From: Pachypanchax playfairii
Taxonomy: Eukaryota > Chordata > Actinopteri > Cyprinodontiformes > Aplocheilidae
Direction: 5' to 3'
Length of the DNA stretch: 64,000 nucleotides
NCBI GenBank assembly: GCA_006937955.1
Contig: SSNP01000093.1
Coordinates: 496,001-560,000 of the forward strand
The notes under the pieces are model-generated. The model saw nothing but the letters and a program-made list of their open reading frames with translations. It was not told the DNA's origin and did not search any database. This document shows, one piece after another, positions 12,356 to 25,229 of the stretch. Position 1 is the first letter of the stretch, and each line of letters opens with the position of its first letter. Made by a program: the position numbers and the translations under genes.

Positions 12356-13060
12356 TACACTCTCAGAAATAGAGGTACGAGACAAGGACATTTTTGTACC
12401 TATAGGTAAATTGTTTTAAAATGTTCCCTTAAAAGTACAATATTGGTCTTTAAAAGGCCAGAAATGTCCCTTAGAGTGTTCAAATTGATATAAAGTACAA
12501 ATTTGTACCATTTCAACTGCACCTGCAACCCTGGTAAAGGCTGCTTAATCTCTATTTTATTAGGTTTCATCCATCATTTTCAATATTGTGTTTCTGAATG
12601 TTGGTTTTAAACATGGTGTAATTTTACTGTTTTAGTGGAACAACTTCATAAGGTACAAAAATGGACCTGGACTACAGGGTACACCCCCAGCGACAAGAAG
12701 GGTACAAATTCTTGTCGCTGGGGGTGTACCCTGTAGTCCAGGTCCATTTTTGTACCTTATGAAGTTGTTCCACTAAAACAGTAAAATTATGCCACATTTT
12801 GAAGTTTTAAACCAACATTCTGAAACATAATATTGAAAATGATGGATGAAACTTAATAAAATGGAGATTAACCAGCCTTGGCCAGGGTTGCAGGTGCAGT
12901 TGAAATGGTACAAATTTGTACTTTATATCAATTTGAACACTCTAAGGGGCATTTCTGGCCTTTTAAAGACCAAAATTGTACCTTTAAGGGAACATTTTAA
13001 AACAATTTACCTATAGGTACAAAAATGTCCTTGTCTCGTACCTCTATTTCTGAGAGTGTA
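12356..13060. mobile_element. ~700-bp near-perfect palindromic (foldback) element
   Basis: Two arms of about 340 bp are almost exact inverted copies around a 9-base loop at 12700-12708 (left arm ends ..CGACAAGAA, right arm starts TTCTTGTCG..). The outer ends are CACTCTCAGAAATAGAGGTA and its complement, flanked on both sides by TA (12356-12357 and 13059-13060). Differences between arms are few, for example around 12600 versus 12800 and a few bases of indel. It encodes no protein. A TA target and arm structure fit a foldback MITE. Confidence 0.9.
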
Positions 13061-15686
13061 TGAGTAAAAAAAACAGACCAGCAAGTTCTGTTTTAATGAG
13101 TAGATCCAATTTCCTGATGATCAGTTAATCAATGTTTGATTAGCATCACATGGTTTCACTCACCCTGTTAACTACCGCGGAACTGGTCTGAGCGAACTTT
13201 GTTTTTTTTTACAAATTACTTCTACATTTTGAATAATTTTTCATATAACTAATGATAATAGAGTAAAACATGTCATGTGAGGTTGCGTTTATCTAACTGT
13301 AGCGTAAGAACCTGATAATATGTTTATGAATCTCCTGAAATGAAATACTTGGGAATGAGAAGAGGGTGTGCTGTATCTAGCAGCTAAATGTAAACTTCAT
13401 CCACACTGGCAAGCGGTTAAAAGAACATAGGATGACTCATCTGACCATATCTCTCATTATTTTCAGATCTCTCTAGCCCAGTGCTTATAGTTTTTGCATG
13501 ACTGAACCCTGAACATACATTTTTATCTGTGTTATGATGGTTTCTGCACTCCTTCCATATTAAAAGATCAATCTCTGCACAGCCACTGATGGATTTCTCT
13601 TACTGACAATCCAAACGCATTGTGCACGACACAATTAGGCACGAGACAGAGGTGCTCCTCTGTTTTCCTAACATAATGCACAAATGCATGAGCATTCAGG
13701 TCATCAAACGTGTGCTTGCCAACCACAGTTTCCCATGTTGTTCAACAATCTCTCCCCCATAGATTTAACTGATGATGTCACTTTAGCTGCTGTTTTTTAC
13801 ATGTGTCAGTCATGCTTTCTTTTAGATTATATCATTTCATTTTGATATATAATTTCAAAGTTTGCAAAAACTATTTTTTTTTATTTAAATATGTCAACGA
13901 CTGGCATCCGATCTTACTGCAGTTCATCTTAATAGATGTTTCTGCGTCTCACTTATTCAGTCCCTTGTTATGTTTATTTATTTGAATCATTATTTAAAAC
14001 AGTAATAAATATAAATCTAATTATTAGAAGCAGGTTATAATCATAGATCATCTTTCCAGTGAAAGATTTCAAAATATATGCGACAATATTTAACCACAAA
14101 AAGCAATGAAGGTTAAATGTTTGGAATCTAAACTGAGAGAAACATTTGGTATCATCTATATATTCAGGTTTATATTGATTTACCACAGCAATCTCAGCAG
14201 CATCTATTTATAGTACGTACAGTAAATAAAGTGAAATTGTGTGATAAAGATATTTCCAAATGAAAACAGGCATTGTGCATTTTTCTAGAAAAATTCTGAA
14301 GTGCATGAATACCAGTGAGTTTTCAGAGGCATTGGGTAAGTCCATCCTCTGCAGTCTCCCTCTCTGAGTAAACAGTAAACACCAGGCTGCTCAGCACCTG
14401 TAATCCTCTGACGATTCCAATCAACATTTGTAAAGCTGGTCACACGAGGTTTGGAACCAAAACTGACTCAGCCAGCAGTCAGCGAGTTCCACCATCGTCA
14501 TCTCAAAGGTCACATGTTCGTGGCGAGTCGCTGTTGCCACAATGTTGATGATCAACCAATCAGAGCAAGGGCCATGTTTCCCACCTGTCAAGAGTCAACG
14601 CTCTGCTCCATCCACCCATCACTCTCTCTAAAAACATGCAGCATCACGACGCAGCAACAACAGCACTCCTTCAAGGCCTGGTTGCGTATTCACTCAGAGA
14701 TACATGTGTCTACAAAGCTGATTCCTTCATGCACTGTGAGTGAAGTTCCCTCAGGATTTACTGCCAGTGCCTGGTTCTGTCTCTGCTTACTTCCTGTTAT
14801 CATCATCTTCTCTATCAAAAAATCACCTGCAACCCTCATCTTACCTGTGACCATTTCAAATATCACTAATCAGACAGTGTAGTTTGGAATTTGAGAACAG
14901 TCACATGTACTTTTTTGAGCTTCATATGTTAATAAGTGAGCAGACTACAGTAAGCCTGTTGCCTTGTGCAGGAGGTTTAACGCCAGCTGTCACACCTCCT
15001 TTAAGTCACGCTCCAACAAAGACTCACACCAGAATTAGATGGTTACGTCAGATCTTGTGATTTGATGAAAGCTCAGTTTAGATTTGTGTGAACAAACTAA
15101 CCTTCACCCAAAGGCTAAAAACAATCCAGCCAACAATCTAATCCGTGATGCCACTGAGAGACAAATCCCGGAGCTGCTTCATTGGCAGGAGCTGGACGCT
15201 GTGACAGAATGAAGGATTTTGCTCATTTTCTGTTTCAAAAACGCTTGCACACATGAGGAAAGATCAAACACATTTTCATTTGGTCTAAAAGTGCACTCCG
15301 TGCTCATGAATAAGAAAAAAGATTTCTCGTTTTTGGATGATTTTACTAAAATCTCCTCTTCTGTAGCCTGTCATTCTTAAACAAGTCTTTCATTAATTTT
15401 ACTTTGCTCAAACTTCCAATTTTTAAAATATGAGTCCTAACTCCTAACCAGCTGCCAAAAGGACTACAAGCTCAGGGATAAAAAGGACTTCCCCAAAATG
15501 TTGCTTTACATGGACTCTATTTTCTAGTCTTGTTTTCCCTTGTGGAGCGTCACATCTTTTCAATTTGATGAACTTATTAAAGTCTGTTCCTTGTTATCTC
15601 TCATCTCAACTCTAGGCCGTGTCACAGATCACCAAGACAAAGCATAAATAATATAAAACTACTTCAAATCACCCTCTTTTTGCACA
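13061..15686. other. Non-coding stretch
   Basis: The stretch includes a 143-codon open frame at 14451-14882 (plus) with no recognisable domain and erratic composition, judged non-coding. No repeats were recognised here. Confidence 0.45.
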
Positions 15687-16525
15687 TTAAAGGAGCAATA
15701 AGCGAAAATTCATCATTTCCAGTTTGAAAGAATTCAAAATATGCAATGTGAAGCTCTAGATGTGTAATTCCATCTGGAACATAGCAAGAGGTCACACACC
15801 ATCTCTCTGTGTTGATATCGAGCCTCTTGTTTACAAAGGTGGTCTCCTTCCGCGTGCATGTTCGTGCATGTGAAACTCCGCCTCCTTCATGTACTGAGCG
15901 AAGGCCCTCCCTTCGCTCAGTTCAGCCGACACACACTGTTGAAGCGAAATGGCGGAAGGCGGAGCAAAGCGTTCACCTGAAGATGACCGGGAACACATTT
16001 CATCACCCAAGAAGCCACGGCCAATGACAAACAAACCGGGTAAAGCAAGGGACAAAACCAGGATAAACATTGGTCTTGCTTTTCCAAGATGGAGAGCACT
16101 GAGAGAACGAGAGAATTTACGATTTGACTCGGAGCTGACTTTTCTTCTCCTGGACAGGTAAGGAACAATCATTATTTTAATCTAGTGTTACTGTAATGAC
16201 TCGCTCTGGAAAGCGATAAAGTTGTCGACTTTGTCCTTTATACTGCTTGCATTCAGTTCTGCTCTTTTACCTTGTAGCTGTAGTGGCTAAATGTCCGTGG
16301 CGGCTAAATGTCCATAGCGGACATTTAGCCGCCGTGTCATGAGAGAGGAAAAGTGGCGGCACATCGTTGTGGCTTTCAGCCAAGCTGAATGGAGACTGTG
16401 GTTGTGTTGAATTATTCGGAACATTTTTTCACATCTGAACGTCAATCATGACAGACTTTGTTTTGGTCTCAATCCTGTACTCAACAGCACACCTAGCGGT
16501 GAAAAATCGCTTGTTGCTCCTTTAA
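15687..16525. mobile_element. 839-bp TTAA-flanked element carrying a short ORF
   Basis: TTAA at 15687-15690 and 16522-16525 flanks the termini AGGAGCAATAAGCGA and, in reverse complement, AGGAGCAACAAGCGA. The interior has GC-richer DNA and an open frame (15949-16161). It has the piggyBac-type target signature but no transposase catalytic domain. Its right TTAA is shared with the start of another repeat (16522 onward), so it appears to have inserted at that TTAA. Confidence 0.75.
15949..16161 (+). CDS. Small element-borne ORF (70 codons), unknown function
   Basis: The ORF begins in a strong context (gcgaaATGGCGGAAGGC) and encodes a basic, lysine- and arginine-rich N-terminal half (KRSPEDDRE, SSPKKPRPMTNKPG). 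A more structured block follows (RINIGLAFPRWRALRERENL, then FDSELTFLLLDR). I recall very similar 'IGxAFxRWRELRDxxxxxxDxELAxFLLD' blocks in repeat-borne predicted fish proteins. Directly after LLLDR the sequence is CAGGTAAGGA, a good splice donor, so this may be a first exon. It lies wholly inside the TTAA element at 15687-16525. Function is unknown and it may well not be expressed. Confidence 0.4.
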   Translation: MAEGGAKRSPEDDREHISSPKKPRPMTNKPGKARDKTRINIGLAFPRWRALRERENLRFDSELTFLLLDR

Positions 16526-17060
16526 AGAGGCCATTTCACACAAATTTCAGGACTTTGTGGTTATTTCTTAAGTATTAACCTGTAATATGAAACATTTTAT
16601 ATCTAAAAAATGTTAGGAAACACTGATTAACAGACCTTTCAATCTCAAACTCATTAATAGTCATTATGCAAATTTGCTGGACTCTGATTGGCTAACAAAC
16701 TAGCGTATGAGAGCAGGGTATACTGTTTCCTGCCCTGCTGTGCATGGCAACGTCAGACGTCATGTCTTCCTGTTTGATACGTCTTATGCTAACAGCTTTT
16801 AGCTAGCAGCATGCTAGGCGTGGTTTCAACTGCGGGAGCTGCCGAATACTAACAAACAAAGGAGTTGTGACGAAACAGAAACAGGCCGTTCGAACTCGGG
16901 TGTTATCGCCACCTGCGTTGGAGAGATTAAAACTAAAAGAGAAGTTGTTGACCTGTTTTCACACCCGCTATGAAGGTAAGAACACCTGTGGAGCTAAAAT
17001 ATTCAACAGAAACCTCAGAAAAACTGTTTTTAATAGAATGGATTCTTTAGAAGACGATTA
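16522..17060. repeat. Second TTAA-type repeat, left end defined
   Basis: It starts TTAAAGAGGCCATTTCACAC. The next 45 bases through TTATTTCTTAAG recur at 26877-26926 with about 85-90% identity by eye. The interior contains 'gattggctaac', gene-promoter-like GC-richer patches and a short frame (16867-17061). The right end was not found. It is probably a degraded member of the same TTAA-targeting class. Confidence 0.4.
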
Positions 17061-18145
17061 AAGTCATAAAAAAACTGAACCTACAATATAATATAATTAA
17101 AAATCATTTGACTAGTGTTAAATTTAGACTTTATTTTGTTACAAGCTTATTTTCAGGAAATTTTAGTACAAAATGAATGTAGTCACAAAGCAGCACAGCA
17201 GAGTGAATTACTCTCTTGTTCATGAAATACTGTATAAATCCCCCAACTAACCATAAAACAAGTCCTTCAGGCTATTGTTTCAAAAAATACTTCATGTCAT
17301 ACTGCAAAATGAAACAGTGCTGTTATTACCATTATCGCAGCAATTACTTCCACCTCTACATGACCTGAAATTATCACAAGGACAATATAAGTGGTTTGAA
17401 TTATTGGACAATAAAGGAAACAAAACACACTGGTGTTGAATACAAACAGCTGCGGTGACTCTGTATAAGACATGTTGAGGTGCAGCGACGTGTCGGGCTC
17501 TTAAATGTCAGATCATTTGTAAAATGGTGAAGTTAGTCAGGTGTGAGAGAACTTTTGTACAACGTGGTCATTTCAGTTTAAATCTGAAATTCTGTAAAGA
17601 TGTTCTGAAATGAAAGAAAAATCAGAAATTGTCATTTTTTTATCAGATTTTTTAAAATTTATTTAATGGATTTTTTTCATTTAATCCAGGAAGACTGGAA
17701 ACACATGAAAATTATGAGAATGGGCATTGAACAGTCACCTATCCAAGTTTTCAGATGAAAGATTATTTTAGGATATAAGAGTGTAAAGTTATCCAACAGT
17801 TATTAAAGCAAAATAATAAAGAGTATCGAAGTCAGAGAATTGGTCCCGATCCAGGTCAGAAACCACTGCACATGGATGTGTAATCGACACCGCCACATGG
17901 GAACAGCTTGAAAAAACTTTTATATTCATCAAAATCTGCTGCTGCATTGTGAAACATCATTTAAATTGTTTTACGTGAAGATGAAACTGTAAAGATGCAG
18001 AAACGCAGCAGACCTGCTTGAGCGAGTCGTCTCAGATTTTTTTTGTGTCCAGACAACGCTGGAGGTCTCAGATTGTTTTTCCTCATTAGTTGCAAAGAGA
18101 TGGTCAATAAAGACACTCAATAAATAAGAGTTGTTTTTTTCCATT
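17061..18145. other. AT-rich non-coding stretch, nothing recognised
   Basis: No gene, RNA or repeat was identified. Several T/A homopolymer runs are present. Confidence 0.45.
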
Positions 18146-18149
18146 TTAG

Positions 18150-18681
18150 AAATCCTCTAATCTTGCGCTACAAGATGGAGATTTGAAGTTTTCCAAACCA
18201 CTCCAACAAAACCGTCTGACACAATTCCACAGGTGGTTCAGACCAATCATGCATTAGCATTGTGCTTGGGGGCGGGTGTTCAGGTATGACAATAGCAGCA
18301 AGTACCAGGGCAAAGCAAAACAAACATGGCTGCACCGGTGGATGTACGTGTAGAAACAGATATTGAATCTGTTTTAGGACTAGAGATGATTTCTTTGTTG
18401 AAAAATGAATAAAGGTAAGAACTTTGTACATTTCTTGATGGTAAAGATGTGTTTTACTTTTCTCTTGACTGGATTTGCATGAGTTTGATTTACTGTGATT
18501 GGCTAAAGACAAATCCTGGTAGGCAGACACTTGCTGAAGCATCCTCCAATCAGTTTGCAGTATTATACCAGATGTCCCTCCCTTTTTCATACGCTTTCAG
18601 ACGGAGCAGTTCCAGATCTATGTGTACCCTCGACTTGACCTGGGTGGGGCTACACATAGATCTAAAAGAGAGAGATTAGAA
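18150..18681. repeat. Interspersed repeat family R1, copy 1
   Basis: About 530 bp shared with 29543-30079: the runs GCATTAGCATTGTGCTT, AAACAAACATGGCTGC, GTAAGAACTTTGTACATTTC and CTTGATGGTAAAGAT are the same or nearly so. The 3' part holds a perfect 13-bp palindromic hairpin, AGATCTATGTGTA / TACACATAGATCT (18615-18662). A short frame begins at the ATGGCTGCACC start. It looks like a non-autonomous DNA element; no superfamily was assigned. Confidence 0.65.
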
Positions 18682-18963
18682 ATCCTTTAGAAATAAACAA
18701 AAACCACGAGGGTGCTGCCACCAAAGCAGCATCAGCTCTTCACTCTTCTTCACTCAGCTTTACAGAGCTGCACTGTACGTTCAAATAAAAGTGTTAGCAT
18801 TATTAAAGTAAACTTAATTATTCTTCCTCTCGATTTTCGGACACAGCACATCTTATAAGATGCATTTCTGCATGAGTTCATTTGTTCACTAAAGCAATGA
18901 AACATCAGGTGGGTGACTGCAGAAGGGGGACATGAATCCCAGACATGCAGATCCTTGGCCTAC

Positions 18964-19163
18964 CTTGAACATTGCCAGCCCGGATCTCCTCTCTACTCTT
19001 CAGAACGGGCATGATGGAGTGGACTGCAATTCGAATCCTCCTCTCATAGCCTCGGATGAAGGTGTGTAGACCAATGACGTCACAGAAGACAGGAGGGGAG
19101 GTCCAGCGGTTCGATGGAGGAGTAGATTTGGGTTGTTTGAGGGGAGAGAGGGATGATGCTGGA
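18964..19163 (-). CDS. Candidate internal coding exon of an unidentified gene
   Basis: On the minus strand a pyrimidine-rich tract ending CCATCTAACAG precedes a 200-bp block with one fully open frame. The block ends CAAG followed by GTAGGC, a plausible donor. The frame starts with one base completing a codon, then PASSLSPLKQPKSTPPSN, then RWTSPPVFCDVIGLHTFIRG, then YERRIRIAVHSIMPVLKS and REEIRAGNVQ. The first third is Pro/Ser-rich linker and the rest looks like a folded amphipathic segment. I do not recognise the family. No partner exon was found with confidence, although the GC-rich patch at 25.2-25.5 kb is a possible upstream promoter. The other two frames contain stops. It could still be a chance frame. 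Confidence 0.45.
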
Positions 19164-22100
19164 CTGTTAGATGGAGGGAAGATGTCGGCAGTGAACGAGA
19201 TCCAAACTGGGTGACATGTGACTTTGACTCATATGTTGGAAGTAATAAAAAAACTAACCAATAAATGAGAATGTCAGAGTTTCTGTTAAAGAAACTGGAT
19301 CATAAGTAATGAAGAGGGGAGAGCACAAGTCTTTTCATTGGTCTCTTTCCATCCAACTTCTTTTCCTACAAAAGCGGTGATACGACCTCGCAGGGGTCTC
19401 CAGAAGTCTCAGCTCTGTTGCTGTGGAGACGAGGAGACGAGCAGCAGTGCGCGTAGACGTTCCCCACTTCTTCTCTCGTCTCTTCTTTGGCTTCCTGTCA
19501 CTCTGAGCCTTTGCCTAATTTAGCCAGTCATGATCATCAGCTTGCCTCTTCTCTCTGCTCGCCTCAGTCTGAACAGGAGAAAGAAACGAAGGACGGCGTT
19601 AAGAGTGCGGCTGAAGATTGAACGTTACAGTCTATGCAAGTCGCTCAAGCTAACATGTTTATACGTCGACTTCACAGCAATGTGAAACTCTTGAAACTGG
19701 TTAAACTGTTTATTCTTTCAGTAAATTCACCCGCTGCTCTTCAAATACTTGAATTTATCTCTTGATGTAAATTTAAACTGATATGTAGATGAATTTTAGA
19801 TGAGTATTATTCTTATCTGTTGTTACCTGTCAGGTAAGGAATGTGGCACTTGTTGCGTAAGAATGAACGATTTAGAATTTAGCAGTTTAATTGTTTGTTG
19901 CTCTGCTCTGTTATATTCGGAAGCTTTATATGATGGATTAACACAAAATAAATAAAGTAAATTAAGTCTTGTATTGTCATCAGAATCAGGTTTATGTGGT
20001 TCCACACACAAGGAATCTGACACTGATTCATGTTTGCTCTTATCCTGACCGAAATTTAGATTTTTCAAAAGAAAATATCTAAATTATAATAGAAAATACT
20101 TTCTCTATGGTCCTTTCCTAAATATTCCTGTGTTAGTTTTGTAATCTTTAGGTAAATGGTCTCAGTCAGTGTTTGACAGATGCTGCAGGAACATGAGACG
20201 TTCTCAACTGTCTGGATTTAAACTCAACTTCAGAACTTTATCACTGTTTCCTTTTATTCTTATCTAAGATACTATCAAACAAAGACCATTTGAAAAAACT
20301 GCAGTTGTTTAGGCTGATATTTTTTTTAATTATTTTAAAAACCAAGTTTTAAGATTTTAATGATTAATTCTTTAACAGAATGTTACTGTAAGTTCCTGTT
20401 TGTTACCAAATAGTAAAAACATTGTCCATGTCAGTACAGCACTAAATCCAAGTACTGAAAAAAAGGAATCATAGAAATACATAAATTTAGCGTATTAGCA
20501 GCAAAAAAAAAACTTTAATTGTTTTGCCACATCATGCAGAGACTCTTATCAACAATAAAAAGATAAATACAGAACAAGATGAGGAATAAAGACCGATGAC
20601 TTCCTTATTCAATTAAATCTTTGATAAAGACACCAGCTCTCCCTGCAGTTAGAGGCATCATCATTATGAAGGTAATATTGGAGAAACATTTTCATCGCAC
20701 CTGTATCAATAAATCTGCAGTCACAGAGAAAAACAATTTACAATTTGTCTGGTTATAATTTTTTAATCTTCTGTAATTAGATGTTTATGTAGAATTTAGG
20801 CACCAAGTGCACAAATTATGTTCATTATACACACGTTCACTCAGTTAACACGGTGTAAAATACCTATAAAACTGTTTTAACATGTAAATATTTTTTCACC
20901 ACATCAGTTACACAAACACAAAGTCCTCGTTTCAGTTAATCGTCACTTCCTCAAAGTCCCAAAATGATTAAATCCTCATCTAACGTTTCCTCTCCGTTTG
21001 TTTCAGTGAATTTAATTCACACATTCCTGTTTCTGTCTGTGACTACAGGCTTTTTGATACAGGTGTGTAAAAAGTATCGCTACCTTCAGCATCATCACAC
21101 AAAGTGTAGCGTTTTAGTTGAATGCAGCCATGCAGATGCATTGTTTAGCTTCCCATGCTCACTGTATAAAACACAAGGGACAGAAACAACATGGACTGTT
21201 GGAGGCGTGAAACATTTAACTGGGAAAATGGAAAAAGATCAAAGCAGGAGGACGAGGGAGAATTCAAAGTCTTTATAAACTGTTCAGCATGTATGTGTTA
21301 CAGGTTTTGGAATCTATGCACATCAATGGACTGTTATAAATAAAAAATAGTTACAGATTCTTTACATTTATCTTAAATTATTAATTTAACAATCGTCCAG
21401 CTGTTCATTTAGTAACTTGGCCTTTATTTCCCTTTAGAAATAAAAATAGTCGGCACACTTTAGATTTTATTTTTCCAAGTACGGATTAGTCGTTTGATCA
21501 AAAAAAATAGCACAATTTTTAAATTTCTCCTTCTAAATGTTTGTAGGGCGACTAATGAAATCTAGTTTTTGGATGATTTTTGGTAAAATAATTGTTCGAA
21601 TTTGCTCAGAAATATTTGACTATAACCTAAAAGAGTTAATGAAGTTAATAAAGGAGAACTCAGTCAACAACGACAATATTAAATATAATAATACATCGTG
21701 TGAAATGTGTTTTTTTAAACCATTAAGTCTTAAATAAGATGTAATTTTTATCGGTTTTAGTTGAGATGAATGTTTTATGTGCATGAATGTGTGAATCTGT
21801 ATCTGGTGCTCATGTAGGTAAGAAGACTGTCAGTAGAAATCTGCATGTGTAGAACTTTAATCTTATCTGGCAGTGAAATGAATTATTCATTCAACAATTT
21901 TTATTTATAAATATCCATCTTTTAGTCGTCCCTTTATAGTCTAATTATCTCTGACTCTGGAAGGAGTTTTAACTCGTTACTGATGGTTTGATTCAAGCAG
22001 AACAATACGGTGAATCTGTATAAATCTGATCATGTTTCTTTGATTCATTTGGTTTCATGACTGTGAACCAACAACTTTAAACTTTGGAGATGTTGCACTT

Positions 22101-24279
22101 ACAGAAAAGCAATTAGGGGGATTTAGAGCTTGTATGTAAATGGAAGCATCTCATTTACTCTCCAGACATTTTTATGTCTATTTGTCCAATAAGTGTGTTT
22201 TTTTTGTTTATGGCACATCGATTTTTAAATAAAATATTAGTTTTTTTAATCAGTTGTTGAGCCTCTCAGACAGAAATTCTGAGGGTGTTCGAACGATTTT
22301 AAAGCAACTCTGTGCTCAGAGCTCGAAAACTTTGTACCACCTTTTTTAAGATGTCCTTAAATCATTTATACAATATTCAAAACATTAAGCTAAAATCAGC
22401 AACAAAAAAAAAATTAATCGAGATGCACTCTGTCAAGGGATTATCCACAATAATCATCTTTTATATATTTGCTATGTCTAATAAAATATTTTGGAAAAGG
22501 GAAATCATTAAAAAAGATTGATGGCTTGTTTGGATTAATTATGTCATTAGTAATTGTGAGTTAGCTCCTTTATTCAGACTTGAAGTTCTTTGCAGCCCCT
22601 CTGGTTGTGTACAGGTGAACATACCATTGGATCACTTCAGCCGATATGATGGATTCACTCTGAGTTGCACAGCTTATTATGTCAGAGTCCTCATTAGGGT
22701 CATGCAGGAGAGTTGACTACAGCAAAGCCAGCGTATGAGTCACATTCGATTTGTGGCTTATTTACAGTTTTATTCAAATTATTTACTGAGATCGGCTGCA
22801 GAACCATCGCTGAGAAGAAAAAACTGTGATGGGGTAGAAGGAGGAAATTTACTTGGCTTCAGTTTAAAAAACAATAAACCAGCGTATGTGCATTATAAAG
22901 TATGCATGCACCTGCACGCAGCACTGGACTAATTGCACGAATCACCTGATGTACACAAATGGATAAGAGCTTAAACTAAATTCAGAGTTGGGGCTGCGTT
23001 CTGTAGTGAATAATTAATGGAGCTTTAAAAATCTCTGTTGCTCAAAAACAGAGTTAAGCATAGCGATAACTGGAAGAGGTGTGAAATTCAGAGATATACT
23101 GAAAACTAGATCTAAAATGAGATCAAAGACACGGTCTGATAAACAATCAGTCACAGTTTAGAGAAGAAAGGTTGAACTGTGCAGGAATATATGGTGGAAT
23201 TGTATTTTTTTCCCCCTAAAATACTCTTCAAAAGGGAACGTGCTAATGCCAGTTCATGCACAATACACTCCTATTATGCAGACACATACATGCACAGTCC
23301 TGTTCGATCAGCTGTGCTCGTGCGGGTGTTCAGGGCACACACCCTTCGCTCATGCATGTGCATACACTCACTTGGGGGAAGCAGTGAGTGCTAAATTAAT
23401 TCACTACTCACCTAATTAACTCTTTTCTGCAACACATAATTTATAGACTGTAGTGGAGATGTTTTACAGAGGAGCAGAGTTGAGACACAAAAGCAAAGAC
23501 AGAGCAAAACGAGTGGTCCTTCATGTTCCTTCATGACGACATCCTTCTCTCAACAAGAAAAGAGGGATTTATTAAGCCCCTTTAGCAGTCCGTAAGAAGG
23601 TGGTTAGAGTGAAGACTAAAGCAGCTGGTGTGGGCCTAAGCTACTAGTCTACATTAGAGTTAAGAGCGCAGGCAGTTTCAGGTTAATGTCCATGTTTTTA
23701 TAAGCTAACTGGAAGCTGACTAGCAGTGGTAATGCTTGAAAACAGCTGCGGTAGAAAGAAGTAGAGACAAAACATCAAACAAAACAAAAGAGAAAGAAAA
23801 ATGTGACCGATGAGAAGGCAATGACGAGATGGGATCATCAGTTCTGTCTGTTGGTCCATCAATAACCTGCACGAGATGTTTACTACACATCGAGACCACA
23901 GCAAGGGTTTAACAGCTCAGATCAACATCTAGTTAACACGGACTGCCTTGTACAAGCAGAAGGATGAAGGCAAAGCAAAAGAAAGATTAAGAAAAAAATG
24001 TCAGCATGTGGCTGAAAGTGGGAGGAAAAACATGCAGAAGCAGTGGGATGGAATTCTTAAAAATATCTAGGGTTTGTGTTCGGGGTGAGTGGGATGGAAG
24101 GAGCGGAAGCTGGAACAGAACTAATGACTCCTGATGGACTTGCAGGATAAAAATGAGCACAAATTAGGCGTGAAATGAGATCAACTTTTCAAGAGTCCAG
24201 ATAGCTGCTGGTTCAAAGCTCTTAATCTGTCACAATAACTATATATTATAATTAACATGAGATTAAACAGCCAATTAAA
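19164..24279. other. Non-coding stretch
   Basis: This is mainly AT-rich intron-like DNA. The block 19330-19620 is GC-richer and has mixed short frames on both strands but no consistent exon. No RNA genes were seen. Confidence 0.45.
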
Positions 24280-24304
24280 TATATATATATATATATATAT
24301 ATAT
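24280..24304. repeat. (AT)n microsatellite
   Basis: Uninterrupted AT dinucleotides of about 25 bases. A short (GT)n tract follows at about 24559-24580. Confidence 0.9.
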
Positions 24305-25229
24305 CAGCTGGGAATTTATTTTAAGTGTTTACTGTCACTGCTAGTTCTCGATTGTTTTTTAAACAACAGGTTGCAAAAAATATTTTTCATAAATCATAAG
24401 GAGAACAATATGGTCATATGACATGTGGATAAAAAATATATTTCAAAGACAACAAATAAAAATGTGTGTGGCGAGATGGACAGAGGAAACGTGCGGAAAA
24501 ACGGTGCAAGACCAAAAAATGGACGCACTGATCACTCTCTTTTAGGCATAGTTTAGTGTGCGAGTGTGTGTGTGTGTGTTAATGTGTGTTTTATGTTTAC
24601 GTAAAGCACACACAAATACACACAGACAGACAGATAGACGGACACTAAACAATAGTTAACCTACCTAGAGTAACATTAAAGAATCCCGCAAGAGTGTGAT
24701 GCAAAGAAAATGGGTGTGGAGGGACCAAAAGAGAAGGAAAAGGAGGGAAAAAAAATCATCATTCATGAGGAGTTTTTCTAGTTGTCTTTGAAGAAAATTG
24801 ATCCAAGTTCATATAACATCAGATTTTAAAAACAGAAAGAGGTGTACGATGGGCAGTGATGAACTGATGACATGAAATGGTAAAGAAGGATTGACAGGAG
24901 TGATGTGGTCTGATGAAAGGGGGAGACTGAGGGGGGAGAACAAAGGGACAAAAATCAAATCTAAACTCTTCTTTTCTCTCACTCATAAATATAAGAAATT
25001 ATACACCACGTATATGGAGAAATAGATGAGGAGGCAAATGATGGAAAGAGACACTATGTGAAAAGATGAAGCACCTCCCAGCACCGCGATGAGGAATAAG
25101 AAAAATATAAAACGAAAGAAAAAATTGAATACTCCAAAGCCTTCCGTTTTTGCTCTGTTAAGTGAGGCGAGGAGGGGGGCTGTCAGTTTCATCCCCCCCT
25201 CACTCTCTCTGCAACTGGTCTTCTTTTCT

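Noticed and set aside
14451..14882. 143-codon open frame on the plus strand
   Set aside because: No recognisable domain, low-complexity mix of Ser/Ile/Gln, no splice support, and length within what AT-moderate random sequence can give.
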